Below are positions 45,161-56,593 of a DNA stretch of 64,000 nt, piece after piece (the first letter of the stretch is position 1; each line of letters starts with the position of its first letter). Source of the DNA: Paraspadella gotoi (Eukaryota; Chaetognatha); contig CM119267.1 of assembly GCA_051294375.1 (NCBI GenBank), forward strand, positions 17,769,780 to 17,833,779. The letters run 5' to 3'. The notes under the pieces are model-generated. The model had not been told where the DNA came from, searched no databases, and saw only the letters and a list, made by a program, of their open reading frames with translations. Both the position numbers and the translations under genes were made by a program.

Positions 45161-46440
45161 TGGATACAGCAAAAAAAAAAAGGAAAAAAATTCATTCCAG
45201 AAAAAGATTTATTAATCTTTTTAAAGATATTCCTAAGAGTTGCTAATACATAAAAGTAATAAAATGGTAAACTGGAAAAAAAGTTGTGATCGAAATGAAA
45301 GAAAAGGATGAACTGCAACCGGAGCGGACATTGCCTTGGTTCACCTCAGCGAGAAACTTATTTAAAAGAACTTTTTATATCATGATCATCAAATTTTTTT
45401 TAAAAATTAATGAAAAGTAATATAACGAATGACATCGCTTTGTCATCTAGAACGAAATGATAACAATTCGAGGATTTTTTTCTCCTTAAAACCCCAAAAT
45501 GGAAAAAAAAACTATCTTCGAGGAAAAAAAAGAAAAAAACTCCCGCACGAAAATATGCAATAATAAATACGCGATGGACAATATTTTTTTTTTCTTTTAT
45601 CGAAGAGAAGGATATGGGAAGGCTGAGTTTTTTTTTTCGTTGGAAAAATGGTGGTGGTGAGGGTTGTGGTGGTAGCAGAGGCAGCAGTGGTAGCCGTGGT
45701 CATGGTAAAGTATGTAATATAGTTTTTAGATGAGTGGCAGAGTTTGTTCGTTTGAAAGTATTTGTTGTTTTGTAGGTTGTTTTAATAACTCGGTTCCCAG
45801 CCAGTTAGGATGGTCGAACTCGACTACTGCACCACAATAGTCGCCGTCGTCGACCTCGACGTGGCAATCGGGAGACGTCGAGGAGTTATTGGCCGATATT
45901 ATCGCATCAGAATCTATGGCGTGGCAGAAACACTTACTCTTTAAAATGATGACGCTTCGAGTGGCTATTGGTGTTGGCGGAAGCTAAACTTGGAACGCAA
46001 CGGTTCGTAAAATTGAATAAACTATATTTAAGGAAAGACTAAAAAAAAAGTTATGCGTAGTAATGATGATTCCAACACGGGTGTTTGTTTCGACACAAGG
46101 AATCAAATATTTCGTCTATGTTTAATATAATTATGGAAAGATGTCACGGGAGACAAACAGAGCGAGAAACAATGACGTTCGCAAAAGAAAAGACAAAAAT
46201 AATTGTCAACCGGTGACAACGGGTAAATGCTGATGCAGCCGTTATTTGAAAGATTTTCGAAATTATAAGATCAGAATGTTTCCCCCACGAATTCGTTTCG
46301 CCTCTCGATCGCAAAATTGTCGGCTTGGGTCCCGGTCTGAATCAATTATCATTTTCACAATTAATAATGCCTTTTGAATAATTTTTCAATTGTTATAAAT
46401 CAGGCATCTAAATACTGTATTAACAAATATTTTTTAATCT
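45161..46440. other. AT-rich with a GC-balanced core, no gene firmly supported
   Basis: A 45-codon ATG frame lies at 45810-45944 (+), and an overlapping Arg-rich frame is also open. A palindrome-like GTCGTCGACCTCGACG lies near 45845. An open segment at 46424-46545 ends near a GTAAAC donor. All remain undecided. Confidence 0.35.
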
Positions 46441-47060
46441 AAAATTGGAAAACGATAATAATACCGACGCCGACAATGGGTCCGAATTAAAGCGACGACG
46501 AAGCGGGGAAAAAAGGATTCAATTAAAAATTCGTAAACAAAAGAGTTTTTGTTTGTTTTTCTTTTCTTTTTTTGCAAACGCAGCAATATCGTCCCTAGTT
46601 AACTGCAGACCATCTGCCGGGAGACATCCAAACGGCTTTTTATTAAAAATTGGGCATAAATGAGTCGGAACTGACTATAAAAAATACAAAATTTATAAAC
46701 GAAAAATACAAATACAAATTAAAAAATAAACGCAAAACGAAGAAGGTTAAGGATAAATTTGAGCTTTAATGCTGGAGCACATAGACTAAGTTTTATAAAG
46801 CATTAAAACGGTTAACTCTGTATAGTGACTTTGTTTCTATAAAAAATAATTCCGCCTAAAATTAACGTTTCGCCTCGACGTTAATTATTTTTCATTCGAG
46901 GAAAAACAAGAAAACGAAAAATCGTGAAAAACAAAAGAAAAACAAAAAGGAATGAAAAATCGGAGGAGAAACAAAAGGAAAATAATTTTATTTTTAGTTC
47001 TTTTCTCTTTTGTTTTTTTGCGGTCTAAAAGTCGCTAATCAAAGTGGAGCGAGAAGACGT

Positions 47061-47095
47061 GAGTCACGTGACGCGAAAGACAAGATGGCGCCGAA
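47061..47095 (+). promoter_or_regulatory. E-box plus AAGATGGCGCCG start motif
   Basis: GTCACGTGAC (CACGTG at 47065-47070) is followed by GCGAAAGACAAGATGGCGCCGA (47073-47094, motif core at 47083). The ATG at 47085 would begin MAPKL and then meet CTG|GTTTGT. AAGATGGCG-type motifs are common at animal transcription/translation starts. A close match lies on the minus strand at 61361-61384. Confidence 0.4.
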
Positions 47096-47229
47096 GCTGG
47101 TTTGTTTTTTGTTTTTGTTTTTTGTGGTCGAAATGTGGGAGGTGTGGGGATGGAAAATGTTAGCCGTGGTCAGAAAAGTTATTTCCGCTTTGCTTTGTTT
47201 GAGAGGGATGCGTGAAAAAAACGGAACCT

Positions 47230-47275
47230 CTCTCTCTCTCTCTGTCTCTCTCTCTCTCTCTCTCTCCTCTCCCCT
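47230..47275. repeat. (CT)n tract
   Basis: CT array ending in a C/T-rich stretch just upstream of a candidate acceptor. Confidence 0.92.
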
Positions 47276-47340
47276 CCCTTCCGCCCATTCCTCCCTTATT
47301 GCGTTTTAAAAGTCAAGTTCCAAAGACAACATTGGCTCAG

Positions 47341-47478
47341 GACTTGGAAGGCGACGACGACGGCTGCGGAGGCGGCGGCGGCGGCGGCGGCTGCGGTGGC
47401 GGCGGCGCAATTAAGCAGATGGAGGAACGGCCTTTCGGGGTCTCTCGCTCGAAGTCCAATCCTTCTTTTATAACGTAA
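47341..47478 (+). CDS. Gly-rich candidate 3' exon
   Basis: After ATTGGCTCAG, a frame from 47341 encodes DLEGDDD, a Gly/Cys block from GGC repeats, then KQMEERPFGVSRSKSNPSF and TAA (47476-47478). Splicing from MAPKL at 47099 would keep phase 0 and give a ~50-residue protein, but other acceptors upstream are equally possible. Composition after the Gly block is protein-like. Family unknown. Confidence 0.3.
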   Translation, partial: DLEGDDDGCGGGGGGGGCGGGGAIKQMEERPFGVSRSKSNPSFIT

Positions 47479-47494
47479 CGTAACGTAACGTAAC
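47471..47494. repeat. (TAACG)n pentamer array
   Basis: Four full TAACG units plus TAAC. The first units contain the stop codon of the candidate exon. Confidence 0.95.
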
Positions 47495-47669
47495 AATGAA
47501 TGTAAGATTTCATCCTAATTCTAAGAAATGTTTTCAGTGTGGACGATGACGAACTGACAATGGTGGTTACAAATAAGAATTGATTTTTATTTTCGTGAAA
47601 GTGTCTTGTTAGAAATAGAAGAATCTATTGAATAAACCGAGTTAAAATGCGTTTTGCAACTGCAAATAC

Positions 47670-47718
<49 letters not shown>

Positions 47719-47882
47719 TTCTTTTTTTTTCTCTCTCTCTCTATTTTCTCTCTCTCTCTCTCTCTCTCTCCTCTCTCTCTGCCAGAGCCTTGAATTCTTT
47801 GAAACCAAGAACCAGCGTCGACCTAGCATTGTTTAAAAATTAAAAAAAGTTAAGCGACGAGACTGGGAGCGGGTGAGTTGTT

Positions 47883-47885
<3 letters not shown>

Positions 47886-47941
<56 letters not shown>
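47886..47941. repeat. (GA)n microsatellite
   Basis: Pure GA array. Confidence 0.97.
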
Positions 47942-47944
<3 letters not shown>

Positions 47945-48363
47945 TTTCTAAATCTCTTTGTGCGTCTTTCAAATCGCGTGGAAAATTTCATTGACTACGT
48001 TGCGCTGAATTCGTAACAACAACAAAAACAGTCGCGACTTGGACGCTTGCAAATCACCAGTGAAACAAAGCAGGTTTACGAAAGTTTTTTCTGCTACAAG
48101 TGCCTTGTTCATCTGCCACTATAATTTACTTTCAGCCTTTTAGCATCGTATATCATATTAATTTTCCTCTAATTCTACAATGAATTTCATTATTTAGCTT
48201 CTCCGAATTTAAATTTTGTTCCGATGCTGCGACTATTTGCCGCAACTCCCCTTAATTTCCTCGAGATGCTGCAGCGAACCTAGGCGCCGATGCTGCGGCC
48301 GTGGTTAATGTGCCACAACCAGGGACGACTTTGAAGATTCGGCGAGGCGAAACGACGGGTGAG

Positions 48364-48395
<32 letters not shown>

Positions 48396-48397
48396 AT
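48364..48397. repeat. (GAC)n microsatellite
   Basis: About 11 GAC/CGA units, preceded by repeated GATGCTGC motifs (48222, 48265, 48291). Confidence 0.95.
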
Positions 48398-48399
48398 GA

Positions 48400-49268
48400 G
48401 ATGAAGAAGCAAGGCCGAAACGCGGCTGGGGTCAAATCGACTTTTATAGTACCGTTGTTGAGGCAAGACTCAAGACTGAAGAAAACGGATTACCTTCTAA
48501 AGATAATTTACAGACGGCTACGGCATTTATCTTTGTGACTTTTTCATAGATTTTTATTTTATTTTCCTTTTTTAAATATTTTTCGTTTAATAAACATGTA
48601 CGAACTAGGCATGTATGAATGAGTGAGCCTTTTATTACATAATACATAATGTGAATGTGTGAATAAAGATGGACAGCGACGATCACAGGATCAGCGACAG
48701 AATCGGCCCCAAATGTCGAAACCAGGCCCCCCCCTGCCCCTCCCATTTCCCCCTCGGCCCCTTTTCCGAGTCTGATCCTCATGAGGACCCAATAAAACTC
48801 GGAGCGAGAAAAAGGATGAGGAGAGAAAAAGAGGAGGGGAGAGGAGTAACCGAAAATGAGGGGAAGAAATCTTGAGAAAAAGTAATGCATGACCATGTTA
48901 TGTAGTCACGATGCATTGAAAAAAACCGAAAGATGAGATATACTGTCTGTGTGACTAGAAAAGGTGAGAGGCAGAGAAAGCAGACGAAAAGGAACAAAGG
49001 TCAAATGAAACAAGTGAACAACGGCATATCTCATCACCGAATAAAAGAATTTGTACAATGTGCATAAATTAAATTTTTGTCGCGTCATGGGAACTTTGTT
49101 ATTCTTTCAATTTCCAACAAATCTTCAATATAAATTTAAATTTTCAAAATTTCCAAAAATCCCAAATCCCAGATTTTCCGACTCATCCGCGACGTCGAAG
49201 GGGAAACCGAAAGGCTGTAAAACTTTAGGACCGAATCGAGACCAAAATTTCATTCTTTCCAACAAAAA
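48400..49268. other. Mixed stretch, no gene supported
   Basis: Overlapping frames on both strands at 48444-48896, neither with start or splice support. Confidence 0.4.
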
Positions 49269-49274
49269 AAAAGT

Positions 49275-49335
49275 AGAAATAAAATAAAATAAAATAAAAT
49301 AAAATAAAAAAGAATAAAAAAGAATAAAAAAGAAT
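49275..49335. repeat. (AAAAT)n array with AAGAATAA tail
   Basis: AAAAT pentamers followed by three AAAAAAGAAT-type units. Confidence 0.9.
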
Positions 49336-49367
49336 AATTCGCGGAGAATTTGGACGAAAAAGAAAAT

Positions 49368-49368
<1 letters not shown>

Positions 49369-49419
<51 letters not shown>
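49369..49419. repeat. (TCG)17 microsatellite
   Basis: Uninterrupted TCG array, the longest perfect trinucleotide array of this class here. Confidence 0.97.
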
Positions 49420-49868
49420 GTTTGAAATAAGTTTTTATCCTTATCTTAAACGTAAATGTTTTAATCTTTGTCATTTTTTCGTGGCATATATAATATATAT
49501 AATATATACCATATACCATCACCGAATACGAAACAACTAATATATAATGGTTTCCGAGGCTTAAAAATCATTAATTTTGTAGTCATAGGCATAGCACTTA
49601 ATTCTTCCGACATTTGAAAGAGAGAGCGAGCGCTTTTTAATTTTAATTTCAATAACTCGCCACACTTATGTAATTAAATATCATTCCTGTCATATTTGAA
49701 CAGCTATGATAAGTAGCCTACAGTAGCACGGAATCACGGTTACCGTCACTATCAGTATAATCGTCGTCGCCATTTTCGTCGTCATCGATTTGACGTCAGA
49801 AACCGAAGTTTGAAAGTTTTTTCGATATCCGCTGCTTAAAAGCCTCTCACTTTGTGCGCCAAGCGAGA

Positions 49869-49871
<3 letters not shown>

Positions 49872-49911
<40 letters not shown>
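49872..49911. repeat. (GA)n microsatellite
   Basis: Pure GA array. Confidence 0.97.
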
Positions 49912-49916
<5 letters not shown>

Positions 49917-50059
49917 AGCAGAGAGAGGAGAGAGAGAGATGAGAGAGCAGAGAGAAGAGAGATGGAAAGACAGTCCCTGAGATACAGTTAAAGCTGATCA
50001 TTTTCATTTTTCTGCCTTGCGGCCATTGACTCTTCTTTCTATGCAACGGATTTCATGAT

Positions 50060-50124
50060 CTGGAGAGAGAGAGAGAGAGAGATAGTGGGAGATAAGAGAG
50101 AGAGAGAGAGAGAGAATCTTTTAC
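50060..50124 (-). other. Candidate 65-nt (CT)n intron
   Basis: GTAAAAG at the left end and CTCCAG at the right end on the minus strand, CT repeats between. Confidence 0.35.
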
Positions 50125-50359
50125 CATGGCAGATTCCTTGCGCTCCTGACCCCTTCTTTTTTTCCCTTTCCAGGTATAATTGTTCCAATAAAAGAAACGC
50201 CGGTTACTTTCGCGGTTTCAGGCGGTGACTGCGGCGTCCTTGAGAATTCTTTTTTTCCGTCGGCCCTCAGCGCCGCGTGTTTAAAAACCGGCGTCGCGTC
50301 AGTCCCTCGCTCTGAAGCTTGTCCGGAAAGTAAAGCGTTCGAGACCAAATCTTTTGATT
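50125..50359 (-). CDS. Candidate internal or last exon, unidentified
   Basis: Acceptor TACTAAAATACCAG ends at 50360. The exon is open in one frame only (ESKDLVSNALLSGQASERGT.. then HAALRADGKKEF.. and VTGVSFIGTIIPGKG) and ends CCATG|GTAAAAG at 50125. A 65-nt intron made almost wholly of CT repeats follows and ends CTCTCTCTCCAG (50060). Joining would create TGA across the junction, ending the protein. Entry phase is 1, so an upstream exon is needed. Composition is clearly protein-like; family unknown. Confidence 0.42.
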
Positions 50360-50454
50360 CTGGTATTTTAGTATAATAGAATATCAAAAAGTCGTTTAAA
50401 GTTCAAAAATATTGAAGCAACAAAAGGTAAACAAAAACAAAATACAAAACAACC

Positions 50455-50464
50455 ATTCTCTCTC

Positions 50465-50498
<34 letters not shown>

Positions 50499-50500
50499 GC
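50455..50500. repeat. (CT)n tract
   Basis: CT array with CTGT interruptions. Confidence 0.92.
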
Positions 50501-50829
50501 TCTGTCTCTCTCTCTCACTTCCTTGCCCTCTCCCCATCTCCCCTTCTTCCCCTCTCCCCTTCTCTGCCTCTTCCCATCTCTCCATCTCTGCCTCCATCCC
50601 TCCTTATCTTTTGACCCTCATCCATATTTCTATGTTTATTTCCCAATTTTATTTCCCATTTTATTATCAGTTTATGACTCGATTTTTTTCTTTCTTTTTT
50701 CTTGCCTCTTTTAGCTGAGCTTCACATTTATTCTTGTTTTCTTTCTTTCTCTCTCTCCTCATCTGCTCTCTCTCGCCTCGGTCTCTCTCTCTCTCTGCTC
50801 TCTCTCTCATCTCTCTACCTCGATCATCA

Positions 50830-52332
50830 TCTTTATTTTCCTCTATAATTCTCTATCATTAGCTTTCTTTTTTTAACGTCACCACTACTTATACAAGTAA
50901 AAATCTATATTTTCTCAATAATTATCTTTTCTAAAGCTTCTTCTTTTTTCTTCTTAAACCGATTAGCAAATGTCATGCTTTTATTCGTAATTATGTTTGT
51001 TATTTTTAGTACACGCTACGTAAGAAAAGTGATAACATTTCTAGAGGTAGGATTTCCTTGATTAAACAGTAATATGTACATTTAATTCGAAAAGAGTTAA
51101 ACATTTTGCTTTGTACAAGGAATTTATTCATTTTCGCCGTTTTCCTTTCGTCAGACTCGTCGGTTCAAATAATTTTTTTTTCTTTCAAATAAAATTTTTC
51201 GATTTGAAAATTATTCCATGAATAATAATAACGTGAGCGAAGCGTGAATTCAGTTTTGACTTTCGCTTTTCGAATCTTTTTTTAATTTCATTTTATTTTT
51301 ACTCCCTTTCTTTTTACATTTCACTTTTTTTTTTAAACGATTCCCTTTTGTTCCGCTAATTCCGCTCTTCGTCCCTCGTCGTCGTTGTTCTCTTTTTTTT
51401 TAGTTCACGCCATCCCCGCTGCGATTCGCTGCGATTCATCGTCCATTTTCTTTCCCGTTCCCCTTCCTGACTTCGGTATCCTTCACCCCAGGGACATCGT
51501 CGGAAATAACAACGAGAACGCTTGGGAATCGAACCTGGGATCCTAGTCGTCGGAAAGGCCCACCTTATGTCTTTTTTTGTAGCGAATGAGAATTTTATTT
51601 TCGCTATTTTTATTTTCTTTATAACACAGACTTATGTTTTCTCTTTCCTTTTTTTTTTCGGTTTGATATTTTTTGTCCAATGTTCGAATAGTGGCTGGAT
51701 TTTCTTTTCTTTTCCTTTAATACATTGTAACATTTTTGTCAAGATACTAGCTTTCTTTCTTCTTTTTTACTTCTTTCACCTTTCTATTCCCTGCCACTTC
51801 GTATCCCTCCGCCCCGCAAGTTTATTCAGTCATCCCTACCCTACCCTACCCTTTTTCTCATTCGAAATTTTTTTTCCTTAACTTTTAAACTTCGTTTTTG
51901 TTCATCCATTTTAACTCATTCGAATTCCGTCGTTCGTTTCTTTTCAACTTTAAGTTATATTTTCTTTCTTTATTCTATGTAAATTTTTAATTCATATCTT
52001 TAGTCATTTCGTTGGATTAATTGATCTTATTGTTTTCTTAAATTCCATTCATATTTTCCGGAATAAGCGGTACTGACTACTCTCTGTACGTTAGGCTCTT
52101 AATTGGTCTTTTCTTTCTAGTTATATTTTCCTTTCTCCTTTCCCTTTTTCCTCTTTTCCTCTCTCCCTTCCTTCTTTCCTCATTTCTCTTCCGCTCAATT
52201 CGCGTTCTTCTTTGCTTATCGCCTCCAGGAGGCGACAATTCCCTTTTTTTTCTTTTTCCTTTATTTTCATTTAGTCATCGAGTTTCCTTTCATCTCATCA
52301 TTTTCCCAGCATCGGCGTTTCCCTCTTTTGCC
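50830..52332. other. Pyrimidine-rich stretch, no gene seen
   Basis: T/C-rich throughout; long frames are Phe/Leu/Ser-rich and rejected. A tRNA B-box-like GGTTCGATTCC lies on the minus strand at 51525-51535 without a T-stem. Confidence 0.5.
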
Positions 52333-52775
52333 NNNNNNNNNNNNNNNNNNNNNNNNNNNNNNNNNNNNNNNNNNNNNNNNNNNNNNNNNNNNNNNNNNNN
52401 NNNNNNNNNNNNNNNNNNNNNNNNNNNNNNNNNNNNNNNNNNNNNNNNNNNNNNNNNNNNNNNNNNNNNNNNNNNNNNNNNNNNNNNNNNNNNNNNNNNN
52501 NNNNNNNNNNNNNNNNNNNNNNNNNNNNNNNNNNNNNNNNNNNNNNNNNNNNNNNNNNNNNNNNNNNNNNNNNNNNNNNNNNNNNNNNNNNNNNNNNNNN
52601 NNNNNNNNNNNNNNNNNNNNNNNNNNNNNNNNNNNNNNNNNNNNNNNNNNNNNNNNNNNNNNNNNNNNNNNNNNNNNNNNNNNNNNNNNNNNNNNNNNNN
52701 NNNNNNNNNNNNNNNNNNNNNNNNNNNNNNNNNNNNNNNNNNNNNNNNNNNNNNNNNNNNNNNNNNNNNNNNNNN
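52333..52775. other. Assembly gap, 443 N
   Basis: Largest gap in the window; it ends in a CT array. Confidence 0.99.
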
Positions 52776-52798
52776 CTCTCTCTCTCTCTCTCTCTCTA

Positions 52799-53750
52799 AA
52801 TCAATCGATTCTTTGTATCAAATTCATTTTTTCATCAGAAACTAAGCGAACACGTCAGACGTTGCTTTAACCAATTTGTTAATAATATCAGATATCATGA
52901 GAAATACAGTTTTGAAATATGACGAGAGGCCAGCGTTCTTGCTATATTCAGATTTTGATATAGAATTTGTTCGTATCAAATTTTGATCAAACTAGCTCAC
53001 GACCCAAAAATGGCGTATGGCAATGGCTTATACTAATGCACTATCGAAACCGTATGCTCCTGGTTTAATCCAGCGATGTCCCACTTAGTTTAAAAAGCGA
53101 TAAGGTTCTTGTATAACTACGACAGAGGTGGGAGGCGACTAATGAGGGTCTGAATCCCTAAATGCCATCTGATAAAATGCCCCGGGTCCGAGCTAATCAC
53201 TTTTTTAAACAAGTAAATAGGACGAAACCTTTTCAGTTTTATTTAGGTTTGACTCTCATGCATGTCATTCTCTCTCTAGCATTTTCTCCTTTTTCTTCTT
53301 TTTCTTCTTTTTCTTCCTTTTTCATCTTCATTTGCGTCTCCTCGTTCAACTTTTCCATTTCAATTTCCTTTTTCCCTTTTCGCTTCTCCTTCAAATCGAC
53401 CTTCCACATTCCCCGTCCATTTTTTACCATTTCGCTCTTCCCTGTCTACCCTTTTCCCCTCTGCTTTTTCTTCTTTCTTTCCCCCTTTTCTTTCCATATT
53501 CCAATAGAATTTCATATTCTTTTTTTTTTTTCATTTTTGCTTCTGTTTCTCTGTCCCTTTTTTTCTCCCATTCTCCTGATTCTTTATTTTTATTTTTTCT
53601 TCAAATTACTCCATTTCCTCCATTATTTTTTTTCTCTCCAATATCTCGACGAAAAGAGAGAGAAAATAATTTTTTTAAGTTTTTTCTTTCTTTTTCTTTT
53701 TATTTTCGTCGGCGAATCTCCGTTAAGCATTCAAATCCAATGATTTTACA
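52799..53750. other. No gene supported
   Basis: 52800-53160 is mixed composition without a long frame. 53240-53745 is T/C-rich with low-complexity frames. Confidence 0.45.
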
Positions 53751-53751
53751 G

Positions 53752-54061
53752 TTATAGCAATGGGCGACTGGCGTTGCAGGTCGTAGCAAAGTGTTGAAGG
53801 GCGTTGCAAGGCCTACCAGAGAGTAACAGGGTGAGACAAGATGCAGCATATCTTCCTAGATGTGTGAAATAGAGCCGCGTAATAGAGCATCGCTTCTAGA
53901 TCACTACTACAGACAAACCCATCGACTTACCCTATGGAAGGAAGGTGAGTTAAAGCGACTTCGACGCGAATATCGATTCTCCTTGAAAAATAAACTTTTT
54001 TTTTCTCAATTCCCCCTCTAACCCCCCTTTGTTTCTCCTTCTCTCTCTTTCGATCGCTCAT
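53752..54061 (-). CDS. Two-exon 3' end of a candidate gene
   Basis: Exon a runs from ATG at 54061 (MSDRKREKEKQRGVRGG..) through VYFSRRIDIRVEVALTHLPS to ATAGG|GTAAGT (ends 53931, phase 2). The intron (53930-53813) ends CTGTTACTCTCTGGTAG. Exon b (53812-53752) continues GPCNALQHFATTCNASRPLL and stops with TAA: 192 nt, 63 residues. The frame is also open upstream to the 25-N gap at 54089-54113, and beyond it an open frame starts at ATG 54331, so the protein may begin there. Phases agree and both splice sites are good; no family recognised. Confidence 0.42.
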
Positions 54062-54088
54062 TAACTTCTTCTTTTTTTTTGTTCTTAT

Positions 54089-54113
54089 NNNNNNNNNNNN
54101 NNNNNNNNNNNNN
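54089..54113. other. Assembly gap, exactly 25 N
   Basis: Interrupts the open frame of the candidate gene described at 53752. Confidence 0.99.
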
Positions 54114-54353
54114 TCGTTTAGCAAAACACGCAACGCATGCGCAACACCAGAGATGCAATTTTTTTTTCTTTCAGATTTTTGACGCTTGGTGACTGGGGGG
54201 AAGGGGCGTGTTAGGGGGGAGAGGGAAGGGTGGCGGATTATAAATGGGGGGATTTCGAGGGTGAATTGGTTAAGGGAGGTGGATTGGGATTTTAAAGAGA
54301 GGCGAGAGGAGTAAGGAATTTTCCTCCTCATAAAGTGAGTCTAGGCAGCTGTC

Positions 54354-54367
54354 TCTCTCTTCTCTCT

Positions 54368-54417
<50 letters not shown>

Positions 54418-54420
54418 ATT
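54354..54420. repeat. Imperfect (CT)n tract
   Basis: CT arrays with TTC interruptions. Confidence 0.92.
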
Positions 54421-55081
54421 CTCCCTCGCACATCTAAATCTTTCTCAAGTTTTTCTTCTTTTTTTTTTTTTTGCTAAGAAAAAAAAAATTCTTGGGTTCG
54501 AGGTTTCGCGCCTGGGCACTTAAGTTGCGGCCGCCCGCCAGAAGGCTAAACGAGGTGTTTGTGCATCTTCACAATGCAGAACAGGTGCTATCGAGCGGAG
54601 CGAGAGAGAGGATGAAGAGAGAGGAGAGAAGAGAGGAGAGAGAGAGAGAGAGAAGGAGTGAGAGAGAGAGAGAGAACAAGAGAGAGAAGACGAGAGCGAG
54701 GGGGGGAGGGAGGGAGTAGAGATGCGGGCAGGGAAGAAGAGAGCAATATCTTCGCCCTTTAATCCTTAGGAGAACCGAGAACCGCATCAACTGCGACATA
54801 AACAACAACAGACCGTGTCTTCAAGTTCGTTGAAAAATACAAATGGGCATTTTTTTAACCTTGGAAATTTTCCCTTTTTTTTTTGTTTGTATTTTTTTGA
54901 GTTTTCGCCCAATTTATTTTACATTGTTCTTTTTATTGTTAACGCTCTTTCTCCTCATGTCACCGCTTCTAACGTGCTACGCTAAATTGCCCAAAAAACG
55001 TATCCAAAACTATTTTTAAAACTTAATAAACATCAAGTCGCTCCTCAGAAAAATCCATTCGATCTCTGTGTTCATATTCAG

Positions 55082-55301
55082 CATTACTGTATCGCTACGG
55101 AAGCTAATGCACTTCCATAATCTCTCCGTTGTACAAATCGGGGATCAAGAAGCGGACGAGATCGTAAAACCTCTCGCGCCGTCTCCCTTCACCTCGTCCT
55201 CATTTGCATATTGTGGTGATTTTAGTCTGAAGAGCAAGGGAGGACGACGACGACGACGACGACGCTCACGTGTAGAAAACGACGACGATAATCTACTTTA
55301 A
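55082..55301 (+). CDS. Candidate last exon, unidentified
   Basis: After TGTTCATATTCAG (AG at 55080-55081), a phase-2 frame runs 73 residues to TAA: KLMHFHNLSVVQIGDQEADE, then a Ser/Phe-rich part, an Arg block from CGA repeats, and VENDDDNLL. The first 45 residues have varied composition. No upstream exon identified. Confidence 0.3.
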
Positions 55302-55688
55302 CTCATTCTTTTTTTCAGTACTGTTGTTTTTTACCTTCTGCGCAATTTGGTTGTTTTTTTTAATGTTTCTCTCGTGCGTAATATCTCTCCCTCTCTCTCT
55401 TTCTCCTCGTCTCTCTCCACCTCTCCCACTTTTTTCGGGCCAAGCCAAGTCCGCTAAGCATTAATCAACGTAATCCGTCTTTGGAACCCGGAGATGTTGG
55501 CTGTGAAAAAGGAAGGTTATTGTAACATAGAAAGTAGTAAGTTCCCCTATTCTCCCATAGAGAGAGAAAAAGAGGGAAAAAAGCAGAACCCGCGTCTTGT
55601 TAATCTAATTCGTTAATCACGACTGAACTTTCTTATGGACGCCCAGTCGTGACCCAAATGAGACGCTTGACTCACTCACAAACTTTCT

Positions 55689-55695
55689 TCTCTCT

Positions 55696-55767
<72 letters not shown>
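55689..55767. repeat. (CT)n microsatellite
   Basis: CT arrays with TTC and CCT interruptions. Confidence 0.95.
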
Positions 55768-55798
55768 GTACTCTCTCTCTCCATTACTCCGGATCTGG

Positions 55799-56041
55799 AT
55801 GGTTGGGCCGATACCATCGACAAGCAACGACAACAACAACAACATCGGCGCTGAATTGAGCGAACAACAACATAATTGTCACCTTCACTCGGCCAACCGG
55901 ACAGTTTATGACGTCGGGGTTCGATTGAAACTGGAAACAATGAGATCGGATACGCGACGACGACGACAAAGACGACGACGACAAAGACGACGACGACGAA
56001 GCTCTGCTGATAACACGACTGCAGCTAGAGAAAAAATCTAA
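55799..56041 (+). CDS. Asn- and Arg-repeat open frame
   Basis: ATG at 55799 gives 80 codons: MVGPIPSTSND, NNNN, IGAELSEQQHNCHLH.., then an Arg/Gln block from CGA/CAA repeats. The opposite strand is open over the same DNA with a competing translation. Low confidence for either. Confidence 0.22.
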   Translation: MVGPIPSTSNDNNNNIGAELSEQQHNCHLHSANRTVYDVGVRLKLETMRSDTRRRRQRRRRQRRRRRSSADNTTAAREKI

Positions 56042-56065
56042 TTCGAAAAACAATGAATTATCCAT

Positions 56066-56535
56066 TTGGCGTAAGACAATAGTGGCTATCTAAAAATCGA
56101 AAATCTTTTTCTCAATCAGAACTTTTAAGAATAATTTTAAAACCGTTTTGGACAAATTTTAATTTATTAACGAATACATGTTTAAGCTTAGCAAAAGAAC
56201 TCTAAAAATGCTTTACAAGCTTTGACTAATGTTATCGATTACTGCCAAGTATTCCTTAGTACTTTCCACACTTTTTATGTGGTTTCGTAATGTTAAAATT
56301 TTTTTTTCACATAAGATAGCCGATTGCTCATTGCGAATGTCTTCAAAGATGTTTAATTTTCTGATCTTTTAATACTCAAATTCTGAGTTGCCGATTTCTC
56401 TTGGCTGTTCACAAAATCGTGTAAATAGAAAAGCAAAAAAAATTTGGTGTGAATATAATGATTGGGAAGACTAAAAACTTGTTACATTTTCAGACATTTG
56501 CTACATAAATTCTATACTTGTAATTATCGTTAGCA
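56066..56535. other. AT-rich stretch, no gene seen
   Basis: Lies downstream of the secreted-protein gene. Stops occur in every frame. Confidence 0.55.
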
Positions 56536-56557
56536 TTTTTTTTTTTTTTTTTTTTTT
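56536..56557. repeat. T22 run (A22 on the gene strand)
   Basis: 22 T, flanked by GCA and ATGC. On the minus strand it is an A-run 45 bases after the stop codon of the 56602-57418 gene. The gene has introns, so this is not a retroposed poly(A) tail. Confidence 0.95.
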
Positions 56558-56593
56558 ATGCATTTTGGACCGGCATGATCTTAAAGGTTCCTC

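Noticed and set aside
51515-51560. Minus-strand GGTTCGATTCC, a tRNA B box
   Set aside because: The T-stem does not pair and there is no A box or acceptor stem at the right distance.
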